Below are positions 50,601-57,330 of a DNA stretch of 64,000 nucleotides, piece by piece; position 1 is the first letter of the stretch; each line of letters starts with the position of its first letter. The translations under genes were made by a program, and so were the position numbers. The stretch is from PALSA-505 sp035308365 (lineage in GTDB: Bacteria > Actinomycetota > Actinomycetes > Streptosporangiales > Streptosporangiaceae). The stretch spans positions 1 to 64,000 of the forward strand of contig DATGGU010000134.1 in assembly GCA_035308365.1 (NCBI GenBank), read 5' to 3'. Under the pieces are notes generated by a model. That model had not been told where the DNA came from. It ran no database searches and saw only the letters and a program-made list of their open reading frames with translations.

Positions 50601-50867
50601 ACCGGGAAGCGGGGCTTCGTCGCGGTGGGCACCGTGGGCCCGCCGGGTAACCAGCGGGTCGTCTTCTGGACGTCGGCGAACGGGTCAAGCTGGCAGGTGC
50701 ACGAGCCCACCGGCCCCGGGCTGGACGGGCCGGGCACCCAGCAGATCACCGCGCTCGCCACGACCCGCTCCGGCCTGATCGGGGTCGGGTTCACCGCAAC
50801 CCCGCTGGCCGAGCAGCCGATCCTGTGGACCGGCACGGCCGGCCAGGCGGTGCCGGCTAAGCCGTGA
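47694..50867 (+). CDS. Large membrane-anchored beta-propeller-like protein
   Basis: Protein of 1057 residues. Residues 1-275 are disordered and cytosolic, Gly/Pro/Tyr-rich with YGYGPGYG-like runs. One transmembrane helix (LTVLIVIVVAALVVAGLFVFG) lies at about 279-300. The outer part has some 12 short repeats of the TSADGxxW or STDGGxxW type, Asp-box-like turns as in sialidase or BNR propellers, enough for one or two propellers. No enzyme motif is evident. GTG start; a GGGG lies 8 nt upstream. The last 11 bp overlap the convergent nitrilase gene. Confidence 0.83.
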   Translation: MSTTGNPQGGETGHTGPGTGPAGSPDEKSGQQPVAGQEAEAGDAGGLGSEPLADYGYDGGYGYGPGYGDPDGGGDYSYGPGYGPPGDYPPPQADEGESHEPPGGGPGAGQPAATLAPGPGAGSGAAGYQPVPPVVAATPALRGYPGGPGLGTGDGEPGSQTGREARGLSTPSVWQYAQKAWRESGIEWQRPAGDWEPAEAEWDRVQATPAGKQRGAVQALTRSPGRAGASAAGRLPARTLGGLSSTALPGGSRAGGPLAKAGAGRPAAGGGLRPGRRVWLTVLIVIVVAALVVAGLFVFGPLRAKPHDRAAAPPFPAAAAAGADFATSPTQAARGIFQSVSSVAAYGTTVVAAGYETGQWIPRAQFLVSTDGGHSWRLAPVSTASGAAPAPTARPQLIAGGPGGWLAVGAGVTWTSRNGTAWTLTGDGGIAPVQPGDQVVALARTSTDFVAVGRNGHSPVLWTSSNGEIWQRLGAAKLHLAGPGQTVQDLRGVAAHGGDVIIDGAVTTVRGKGRHRTTSSSAGIWRSTDGGATWAAATPPVTGGATSWVDGIAATGSGFVAIRPGSSRTAGSDGVVYTSADGRTWSQAATLTAGKRAGLHFGKVGGSDQGAAAVGQLANGSRIAYVSTNGSSWNSVPGVGTAAQSPAQVTVTTGGTVVVGGTTTPSAVQQQPYLVVAGPGGHVTPVNPGGAAQPSLGVYDIATATSGQIAVGAADGYPAIWSATGRRWSQVRSAALSTQGLAALTGVAHGGAGWVAVGGVVAGGPSQPLILTSADGTNWQPVAGQSAFAGQGITVRQVAAGPAGYVIIGSQVTPAHTVTTTTVTHHRKRTAKKTIPARTVAAAWWSSGLTGWTRAAGQLTGFGHPQMNAVTAGGPGYVVAGANGSTPAVWTSADGKQWTLTQVGPPPGATSAALLTVAAHGKVIVATGMQATASGAVPFAEYSADGGTLWRPVKLAAPGGPAAVTALTATGKRGFVAVGTVGPPGNQRVVFWTSANGSSWQVHEPTGPGLDGPGTQQITALATTRSGLIGVGFTATPLAEQPILWTGTAGQAVPAKP

Positions 50868-51660
50868 ACACATCCGGCCGGCGGTGCTGCAGGCAGGGCA
50901 CCTCGGTCCTGACCCTGGCGGTCAGCTCGCGGTCGATCTCGGCGACCCCCACTGCGGGGAACGGGCCGAGGTCGAGCCTGGTCACGCCCATCGGGTCCAC
51001 CACCAGGCTGCGCCCGACGCCGGTCGGCGCCCGGGTGGGCGGCTCGCCGGGGTCGGGAACCTGGCCCGCGGCCGCCACCCAGACGGTGTTCTCGATCGCC
51101 CTGGCCCGGACCAGCGTGACCCAGTGCTCCTCCTTGAACAGGCCCGCCGCCCAGGCCGACGGAAGCACGATCAGCTCGGCCCCCTGGGCGACCAGCGCCC
51201 GCGCGTGCTCGGGGAACCGGACGTCGTAGCAGGTGAGGAAGCCGACCCGCAGCCCGGCCAGGTCGGCGACGAGCGGCTGGGCGCCGGGCGCGACCAGGTC
51301 GGATTCGCGCTGCCCGAACGAGTCGAACACGTGAATCTTCCGGTAGGCCGCGACCAGCCGACCGGTGGAGTCGAAGGCGACCGTCGTGTTGTGCACCCGG
51401 CCGTCGGTGGCGGGCTCGAAGATCCCCGCGACCACGGCGATGCCCAGCTTGCCCGCGGTTTCCCCGAGCTGGCTGCCGAACGCGCCCTGCGGCGGCTCGG
51501 CGACCGCACGCAGGTCGCTGCCGAACCGGGCCTGCGTCCCCTCGGGGAACACCGCGAGGTCGGCATACTGCTCGGCCGCATCGGCCAGGGCCACCTGGAT
51601 GCGGCTCATGTTCACGGCTGGATCGGCGCTGACCGGAATCTGGCATACGGCGACTCGCAT
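50857..51660 (-). CDS. Carbon-nitrogen hydrolase (nitrilase superfamily)
   Basis: Amidase-type hydrolase of 267 residues with the Glu-Lys-Cys triad in place: Glu in FPEGTQ, Lys in YRKIHVFD and Cys in LTCYDVRFPE. The sequence is close to the omega-amidase/Nit2 and deaminated-glutathione amidase branch. The ATG at 51660 starts at MRVAVCQIP, the family start. It is divergent from the aminotransferase gene by 55 bp, which supports an omega-amidase role for keto-acid amides made by glutamine transaminase, as inference. Confidence 0.9.
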   Translation of the reverse strand: MRVAVCQIPVSADPAVNMSRIQVALADAAEQYADLAVFPEGTQARFGSDLRAVAEPPQGAFGSQLGETAGKLGIAVVAGIFEPATDGRVHNTTVAFDSTGRLVAAYRKIHVFDSFGQRESDLVAPGAQPLVADLAGLRVGFLTCYDVRFPEHARALVAQGAELIVLPSAWAAGLFKEEHWVTLVRARAIENTVWVAAAGQVPDPGEPPTRAPTGVGRSLVVDPMGVTRLDLGPFPAVGVAEIDRELTARVRTEVPCLQHRRPDVFTA

Positions 51661-51715
51661 GCCCGAAGCGTAGCTCGGCTTCTGGATACTGAGCACGGCA
51701 TGATGTCATGGCGGG

Positions 51716-52882
51716 GTGAACCGACCTTTGCTCAATCGCAGGCTCGCCGGGATGGGTACCACGATCTTCGCCGAGATGTCGGCGCTCGCCGTCGAGACGG
51801 GCGCGGTCAACCTCGGCCAGGGCTTCCCCGACACCGACGGCCCACGTGAGATCGCCAAGATCGCGTCCGAGGCCATCATGGCCGGCCGCGGCAACCAGTA
51901 CCCGCCGGGGCCCGGCATCCCCGAGCTGCGGCACGCCATCGCCTGGCACCAGAAGCGCTGGTACGGCCTGGACTACGACCCGGCCACCGAGGTGCTGGTG
52001 ACGGCGGGCGCCACGGAGGCGGTCGCGGCGGCCCTGCTCGCCCTGGTCGAGCCGGGCGACGAGGTGATCGCGCTGGAGCCGTACTACGACTCCTACGCCG
52101 CCTGCATCGCCATGGCCGGCGGGACCCGGGTGCCGGTCACCCTGCGGCCGCCGGATTTCCGGCCGGACACCGGCGCACTGGCGGCGGCGGTCACCCCGCG
52201 CACCAGGATCATCCTGCTGAACACCCCGCACAACCCGACCGGCGCCGTGCTCACCCCGGCGGAGCTGGCCGCGGTCGCCGAGCTGGCCCGCAGCCGGGAT
52301 CTGCTGGTGATCACCGACGAGGTGTACGAGCACCTGGTGTTCGACGGGGAACACGTGCCGATCGCCTCGCTGCCGGGCATGCGCGAGCGCACGGTGTCGA
52401 TCAGCTCGGCGGGCAAGACCTTCTCCTTCACCGGCTGGAAGATCGGCTGGGTGATGGCCTCCGCCGAGCTGGTGACCGCGGTCAAGACCGCCAAGCAGTT
52501 CCTCACGTTCGTCAGCGGCGGCCCGTTCCAGTACGCCATCGCCGAGGCGCTCAGGCTGCCCGACGCCTACTTCACCGGGTTGCGCGATGACCTGCGCCGC
52601 AAGCGTGACCTGCTGTGCGAGGGCCTGGCCGGGGCCGGGTTCGAGGTGTACCGGCCGGCCGGCACCTACTTCGTCACCACCGACATCCGCTCGTTCGGCG
52701 AGACCGACGGGCTGGCGTTCTGCCGTGAGCTGCCCCGCCGGGCCGGCGTGGTCGCCGTCCCGAGCGGGGTCTTCTACGACGACAAGGAGGCCGGCCGCAC
52801 CCAGGTCCGGTTCGCCTTCTGCAAGCGGGCCTCGGTGCTCGAAGAGGCCCTCAGCCGCCTGTCCCGGCTGCGCGCCCAGTAG
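51716..52882 (+). CDS. Class I/II PLP-dependent aminotransferase
   Basis: Fold-type I aminotransferase of 388 residues. NLGQGFPDTDGP at the N-terminus, ATEAVAAALLALV, NTPHNPTGAV, ITDEVYEHLVF and the PLP-lysine stretch SSAGKTFSFTGWKIGW are all present. The family includes glutamine-phenylpyruvate/kynurenine transaminases and the DapC-like N-succinyldiaminopimelate aminotransferase; sequence alone does not decide. GTG start without a clear SD. A strong terminator follows. Confidence 0.9.
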   Translation: MNRPLLNRRLAGMGTTIFAEMSALAVETGAVNLGQGFPDTDGPREIAKIASEAIMAGRGNQYPPGPGIPELRHAIAWHQKRWYGLDYDPATEVLVTAGATEAVAAALLALVEPGDEVIALEPYYDSYAACIAMAGGTRVPVTLRPPDFRPDTGALAAAVTPRTRIILLNTPHNPTGAVLTPAELAAVAELARSRDLLVITDEVYEHLVFDGEHVPIASLPGMRERTVSISSAGKTFSFTGWKIGWVMASAELVTAVKTAKQFLTFVSGGPFQYAIAEALRLPDAYFTGLRDDLRRKRDLLCEGLAGAGFEVYRPAGTYFVTTDIRSFGETDGLAFCRELPRRAGVVAVPSGVFYDDKEAGRTQVRFAFCKRASVLEEALSRLSRLRAQ

Positions 52883-52886
52883 CAAG

Positions 52887-52910
52887 GCCCCCGGGACAGG
52901 CCCCGGGGGC
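52887..52910 (+). terminator. Terminator hairpin after the aminotransferase
   Basis: GCCCCCGGG (52887-52895) and CCCGGGGGC (52902-52910) form a perfect 9-bp GC stem with a 6-nt loop, 5 bp past the stop codon. Confidence 0.75.
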
Positions 52911-53003
52911 GCAGCGTGACTGGTGGCCGGGGACGGGTCGATCGCTACGGCCCCGGCCCGGTTGCCCAGGCCGGGTGCAGCGTGACTGGTGGCCGGCGAC
53001 GGG
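52911..53003. repeat. Direct repeat of 27 bp at 66-bp spacing
   Basis: GCAGCGTGACTGGTGGCCGG begins at 52911 and recurs, with a single difference across 27 bp, at 52977. It lies in the non-coding gap after the terminator. Confidence 0.7.
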
Positions 53004-53026
53004 ACCTGATCAGCACCCCGGAAGAT

Positions 53027-53106
53027 TCCTTCCAAAATCAATGTTCGCTGACTGACTGCCGAAGGCCAGGAACTGATTTCATGATCATCTTATGATTTTG
53101 GAAGGA
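53027..53106. repeat. Inverted repeat with 52-bp spacer
   Basis: TCCTTCCAAAATCA (53027-53040) and its exact reverse complement TGATTTTGGAAGGA (53093-53106) flank a 52-bp AT-richer spacer. It lies between convergent genes; it may be a terminator, an operator or a decayed element end. Confidence 0.6.
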
Positions 53107-53141
53107 TCCTGGATCCCGTCGCCGGCGCTTTCTTGGCCGGG

Positions 53142-53456
53142 CTAGACGCCGGCCAGGGTGTCCCACCGGGCCGGCCCGGGCCCCCGAGGTCCGGGCCAGT
53201 CGGCGGGAAGGTCGCCGGGGTCCGGCCACGGGGCGGGACCGCCGTCCCGTGGCGTGTGCTGGTCCTGGCCGGGGCTCGCCACGCCGATGGCGTACAGGCC
53301 GAGCAGGCGGCGGACGAAGTGGGCGGCCCGGCCCGGAGCCGGGTCCGCCATCGTGAGATAGGCATCCTCTCGCCGGACGGCCCAGGCCACGAGCAGGATG
53401 ACCGCGGCCACCGCGCCGGCGGCCGCGGCCGCGATGACGATCAGCAGACCGAACAT
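53142..53456 (-). CDS. Small membrane protein of unknown function
   Basis: Protein of 104 residues with one N-terminal transmembrane helix (FGLLIVIAAAAAGAVAAVILLVAWAV) and a Pro-rich cytosolic tail with DLPADWPGPRGPGPARWD. The ATG at 53456 has GGGGAGG 8 nt upstream. No family recognised. Confidence 0.7.
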   Translation of the reverse strand: MFGLLIVIAAAAAGAVAAVILLVAWAVRREDAYLTMADPAPGRAAHFVRRLLGLYAIGVASPGQDQHTPRDGGPAPWPDPGDLPADWPGPRGPGPARWDTLAGV

Positions 53457-53634
53457 GATGTGCACCTCCCCTGGGTGCTTGGTCCACGCAGAACTGGGGC
53501 GGACGGTCCGTCCGGTGAACCCGCCGCCACTCGCGGCGCGGCTCCTGAGGGTTGGGTTCTACATCCCTATATGATGTGTGTCACCTGACTCATACCAATG
53601 AGCTCAATGTTTTAAACGACAGAACGAGTGGAAT

Positions 53635-53656
53635 GTTCTAGCCAAGTGGTTAGAAC
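53635..53656. promoter_or_regulatory. Operator-like inverted repeat upstream of a gntR gene
   Basis: GTTCTA (53635-53640) and TAGAAC (53651-53656) form a perfect inverted repeat with a 10-bp spacer, 29 bp before the gntR ATG. Position and symmetry suit autoregulation. Confidence 0.5.
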
Positions 53657-53685
53657 TATGTAGCTCCCTGCCATGAGAGGCATAC

Positions 53686-54531
53686 ATGCCGGAGCCCAAG
53701 TACCAGCGGATAGCCGACGACCTGCTGCTTCAGATCGAGCGTGGGCAACTGCGGCCCGGTGACCGGCTGCCCAGCGAACCGGAACTGTGCCAGACCTACC
53801 AGGCCTCGCGCAACACGGTGCGGCTTGGCATCGCAGCCCTGATGAACAGGGGTCTTGTGGTGCCCAGGCAGGGTCTCGGCACGTTCGTCGCCGACGAGAT
53901 CATCCCGTACACGGTCCGGCTGTCGGCCGAGAAGGGCTGGCAGAGCGAGGCCGCGCCGGGTGGCGGCAGCGGCTACGTGCACGCGGTGAAGCTGGCCGGC
54001 CGGGACCCGCAGACGCTCCGCTTCGTGGTGGAGATTCACCAGGCCGCCGAGGACGTCGCCGCACGTCTTGACATCCAGCCCGGCGACTCGGTGGTGATGC
54101 GGCACGCCGAGCGGCTCATCGACGGCAAGCCCTGGTCGATGCTGAGCTCCTTCTACCCGCTGGACATCGCCAGGGGAACGCCGCTGGAACTGGCCGGGAG
54201 CATCCGCCAGGGCGTGATCCGGCTGCTGGCCGAGCTGGGCTATGAGCAGGTCAGCTACCGCGACGAGATCACCGCCCGGATGCCGGACGCGGCCGAGCAC
54301 AACTTCTTCCAGCTCCCGGCCGGGGTCCCGCTGGTGATCGTCGACCGGACCGCCTACGACACGCGGCGCCCGATCAGGTTCACCCGGCACATCTACCCGG
54401 CGGACCGCAACCGGCTCGCCTACGACATCGGCGTGCTTCCCGAGCGCTACACCGCCCTGCCGCAGCCGCCCAAGCCGCAGACCGACTCCCAGCCGGCCTC
54501 GCAGGCCTCGTTACCGGGCCGGGCGGGATAG
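53686..54531 (+). CDS. GntR/HutC-family transcriptional regulator
   Basis: Regulator of 281 residues. The winged helix (residues 1-72) reads KYQRIADDLLLQIERGQLRPGDRLPS and YQASRNTVRLGIAALMNRGLV, GLGTFV; a UTRA effector domain (about 95-245) follows, with SMLSSFYPLDIARG and IVDRTAYDTRRPIRFTRHIYPADRNR. The C-terminal 35 residues are Pro/Gln/Ser-rich. The ATG at 53686 follows a GAGAGGCAT context. A 15-bp direct repeat straddles its stop codon. Target genes unknown. Confidence 0.88.
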   Translation: MPEPKYQRIADDLLLQIERGQLRPGDRLPSEPELCQTYQASRNTVRLGIAALMNRGLVVPRQGLGTFVADEIIPYTVRLSAEKGWQSEAAPGGGSGYVHAVKLAGRDPQTLRFVVEIHQAAEDVAARLDIQPGDSVVMRHAERLIDGKPWSMLSSFYPLDIARGTPLELAGSIRQGVIRLLAELGYEQVSYRDEITARMPDAAEHNFFQLPAGVPLVIVDRTAYDTRRPIRFTRHIYPADRNRLAYDIGVLPERYTALPQPPKPQTDSQPASQASLPGRAG

Positions 54532-54553
54532 GGCCGGGCGGGATAGGACAGAG

Positions 54554-54769
54554 TCAGGCCTCGATGGGGTTGCCCTCGTTGTCGGTGAGCGACAGCGCCG
54601 TCTTGGGACACGACATGACCGCGTGCCGCACCTGGCTTTCCAGCTCCGGCGGAATGTCGGTCACCAGGATGTTCAGGTTGTCCTCGTCGTCCACCTCGAA
54701 GACCTGGGGCACGAGCCCCGCGCACACCGCGTTCGACTCACAGAGGTCATAGTCGGCGCGTACTCTCAT
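54554..54769 (-). CDS. Single-cluster ferredoxin
   Basis: A 71-residue ferredoxin with three cysteines C10, C16 and C54 (CESNAVC and CPKTAL). Asn13 replaces the fourth ligand, so a [3Fe-4S] cluster is likely, the type that usually serves cytochrome P450s. No P450 is nearby. It is divergent from the methyltransferase at 54824 with 54 bp between starts. Confidence 0.9.
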   Translation of the reverse strand: MRVRADYDLCESNAVCAGLVPQVFEVDDEDNLNILVTDIPPELESQVRHAVMSCPKTALSLTDNEGNPIEA

Positions 54770-54823
54770 CCTCGGCTGCCTTTCATCGCGCTTGGCGCCA
54801 CACTACCGGGAGGGCAGGCAGGG

Positions 54824-55456
54824 GTGGATGCCGGACTCATCAAGGCGGCGCAGTCGGCCAAGGGGTTCATGCCGGACGACGAGGGCCTGGCGCTGCACGA
54901 GACCGCCGCCGGCTATGCCCGGCTCGGGCCGGTCGTGGAGATCGGCACCTACTGCGGCAAGTCCACGATCTACCTGGCCGCGGCCGCCCGTACGGAAGGC
55001 CAGTTCGTGATCACGGTGGATCACCACCGCGGTTCGGAGGAGAACCAGCCCGGCTGGGAGTACCACGACACCGAGCTGGTCGATCCCGCGACCGGGCGGC
55101 TGGACACGCTGCCGCACTTCCGGTCGAACCTGGCCGCGTCCGGCCTGGAGGACAGCGTCATCGCGATCGTCGGCCGGTCGGCCGACGTGGCCAGGCTGTG
55201 GGCCAGCCCGGTCGGGATGCTGTTCATCGACGGCGGCCACACCGACGCCGCCGTGATCGCCGACTATCAGGGCTGGGCCCCGCACCTGGCCCGTGGCGGC
55301 GCACTGGCCATTCACGACGTGTTCCCCGATCCTGCCGACGGCGGCCAGGCGCCCTACCGCATCTACCGGCGGGCCCTGGCTTCCGGCGCGTTCACCGAGG
55401 TCCGGGTGCACGGTTCGCTGCGCGTGCTGGAGCGCACCGGCGAGGGGATCGGCTGA
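54824..55456 (+). CDS. Class I SAM-dependent methyltransferase (Methyltransf_24-like)
   Basis: Methyltransferase of 210 residues. The SAM loop is VVEIGTYCGKSTIYLA, followed by FVITVDHHRGSEENQPGWEYHD and the MLFIDGGHTDAAVIADYQGW motif typical of cephalosporin-hydroxylase/rhamnosyl-methyltransferase-type enzymes. GTG start. It converges on the terpene-cyclase-fold gene, leaving 4 bp. Substrate unknown; a glycan or glycolipid is suggested by the neighbours. Confidence 0.82.
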   Translation: MDAGLIKAAQSAKGFMPDDEGLALHETAAGYARLGPVVEIGTYCGKSTIYLAAAARTEGQFVITVDHHRGSEENQPGWEYHDTELVDPATGRLDTLPHFRSNLAASGLEDSVIAIVGRSADVARLWASPVGMLFIDGGHTDAAVIADYQGWAPHLARGGALAIHDVFPDPADGGQAPYRIYRRALASGAFTEVRVHGSLRVLERTGEGIG

Positions 55457-55460
55457 GGCG

Positions 55461-56579
55461 CTAGCGGGACATTCCGGCGGCGGCGCAGCCGCAGGCGGCC
55501 GGGTCGGCGGGTGGGCTCCCGGTGAGCAGCCCGGCGCCGGCGTCACGGAACAGCCCGGCCCCGCCGGTCGCGCCGGACAGCGCGTCCGCGGCCAGGATGA
55601 TCGCCGCCGCCGTCCAGCTGCTCCGCTCGGCCGGGAAGTGCGCCCGGTTGGCGAACTGCCAGCCGGTCCAGTACGCACCGTCGTCGTCCCTCAGGTGCTG
55701 GATGACCGCGAACAGTTCCCCGGCCGTGTCCCGGTCGCCAACCGCGTCCAGGGCGAGCACCAGCTCACAGGTCTCCGCGCCGGTCACCCAGGGCTCGTTG
55801 CTGACGCAGCGCACGCCGATCCCCGGCTCGGTGAACTCTTCCCACCGGGCGGCCAGCAGGTCCCGGGCCGCGTCGCCGCGCACCGCCCCGCCCAGCACCG
55901 GGTAGTACCAGTCCATCGAGAACCAGCTCTTGTCCTCGAACGCCTCCGGGTGGCCGGCGATGACGTGGGCGAGCTGGTCGGCGGCCAGCTCCCAGTCCGG
56001 CTGCGGCTGGCCGGCCAGCTCGGCCAGCGAGATCGCGCAGCGCAGGCTCTGGTGGATGCTGGAACAGCCGGCCAGCAGGGCGAACGACGCCGGGCTGCCG
56101 TCGGCCTCCCGCTGCCAGATGATCTCACCGCGCGGCGCGCGCAGGCCGAGCACGAACTCCATCGCCCGCTGGACCACCGGCCACATCTGTGCGGCGAACT
56201 CCTCGTCCCCGGTCACAAGGAGTTCGTGCCAGACTCCAACCGCCACGTAGGCGGTCTGGTTGCTCTCCCCGGCCGCGTTGGTGACCACCTGGCCCACCGT
56301 CTCCCTGGGCCAGGAGCCGTCCGCCCGCTGGGCCGAGCGCAGCCACTGGTAGGCGCGGCGCGCGGGGCCGGTCAGCCCGCACGTGGTCAGCGCCATCGCG
56401 CACTCCACGTGGTTCCACGCGTCGGCGTGACCGTCCGGCCAGCCGATCGCCCCGCTGGGCTGCTGCATGGCCGCGATGCTGCGGCCGGTGGCCAGGAGCT
56501 GATCGGCGGTCAGGACACCCGGCACCTCGGGCAAGCCGGCCGGGCGCAGCCCGAAGGCAAGGCCCTCATACGCCGGCAT
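55461..56579 (-). CDS. Prenyltransferase/terpene-cyclase (alpha/alpha barrel) fold protein
   Basis: Protein of 372 residues with the alpha-alpha barrel repeats of squalene cyclases and protein prenyltransferases (IAAMQQPSGAIGWPDG, QRADGSWPRE, RDDDGAYWTGWQF). No DxDD cyclisation motif is found. The C-terminus is Cys/Ala-rich. The ATG at 56579 lies 14 bp inside the upstream methyltransferase gene, so they are coupled. Earlier in-frame starts would extend into that gene. Function unknown. Confidence 0.82.
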   Translation of the reverse strand: MPAYEGLAFGLRPAGLPEVPGVLTADQLLATGRSIAAMQQPSGAIGWPDGHADAWNHVECAMALTTCGLTGPARRAYQWLRSAQRADGSWPRETVGQVVTNAAGESNQTAYVAVGVWHELLVTGDEEFAAQMWPVVQRAMEFVLGLRAPRGEIIWQREADGSPASFALLAGCSSIHQSLRCAISLAELAGQPQPDWELAADQLAHVIAGHPEAFEDKSWFSMDWYYPVLGGAVRGDAARDLLAARWEEFTEPGIGVRCVSNEPWVTGAETCELVLALDAVGDRDTAGELFAVIQHLRDDDGAYWTGWQFANRAHFPAERSSWTAAAIILAADALSGATGGAGLFRDAGAGLLTGSPPADPAACGCAAAGMSR

Positions 56580-57330
56580 TCGCCCTCTCCCTGACTGGGA
56601 AGGTACCGCCGTAACAAGAGAATTTCTTTTCCGCATACACAACGAGGCTCTTCCCGATCAACGGATTGAGAGCCCGCTCCGCCAACCTGGTAACGGCTGG
56701 CCGCTTCATAATGTCCCAGACGAGCAGCCGGTGATAGGCCCGGGCGGCCGGGTGCTCGTCGTCGTGCACACCGACCGCGCACTTCAGCCACCAGTAGGGC
56801 GAGTGCAGCCCGTGCGCGTGGTGGTGCGGGCCGACGGCGAGCCCGGCCAGGGTGAGCTTGGCTTCGATCTCGGCCCTGGTGTAGATGCGGACGTGGCCGC
56901 CGGGGACGTTGTGGTAGTCGTCGGACAGCGCCCAGCAGATGCGTTCGGGCAGCCAGGCGGGCACGGTCACCGCGGCGATGCCGCCCGGGCGCAGCACCCG
57001 GGCGATCTCGTTCATCGCCCGCTGGTCGCTGGGGATGTGCTCGAGCACCTCGGCGGCGATCACCCGGTCGAAGCTGGCATCAGGGAACGGCATCGCGGTG
57101 GCATCGCCCGATACAGCCGTCGCCGACGCTCCGGGGGGTACCTCACCGGCCTCGAACATGGCCGCGAACATGGCGTTCACCTGGTCGAGTTCGCCCTTGT
57201 CGGCATCCAGCGCGACCACGTCCGCGCCGCGCCGCAGCGCCTCGAACGCGTGCCTGCCCGCGCCGCAGCCGAGGTCGAGCACGCGCGTCCCCCCGGTGAT
57301 GGCAAGACGGCCAAACTCGACGGTCAGCAT
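56566..57330 (-). CDS. Class I SAM-dependent methyltransferase (UbiE-like)
   Basis: Methyltransferase of 254 residues with all motifs: VLDLGCGAGRHAFEALRRG, VVALDADKGEL, GDATAMPFPDASFDRVIAAEVLEHI and RVLRPGGIAAVTVP. A His/Trp-rich stretch (HHHAHGLHSPYWWLK) marks the substrate region. It overlaps the glycosyltransferase gene by 7 bp and the cyclase-fold gene by 14 bp, so the three form a tight operon. Confidence 0.88.
   Translation of the reverse strand: MLTVEFGRLAITGGTRVLDLGCGAGRHAFEALRRGADVVALDADKGELDQVNAMFAAMFEAGEVPPGASATAVSGDATAMPFPDASFDRVIAAEVLEHIPSDQRAMNEIARVLRPGGIAAVTVPAWLPERICWALSDDYHNVPGGHVRIYTRAEIEAKLTLAGLAVGPHHHAHGLHSPYWWLKCAVGVHDDEHPAARAYHRLLVWDIMKRPAVTRLAERALNPLIGKSLVVYAEKKFSCYGGTFPVRERANAGV

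Noticed and set aside
50168..53041. Minus-strand open frame of 957 codons
   Set aside because: It crosses three well-supported genes (propeller, nitrilase, aminotransferase) and has no domain of its own.
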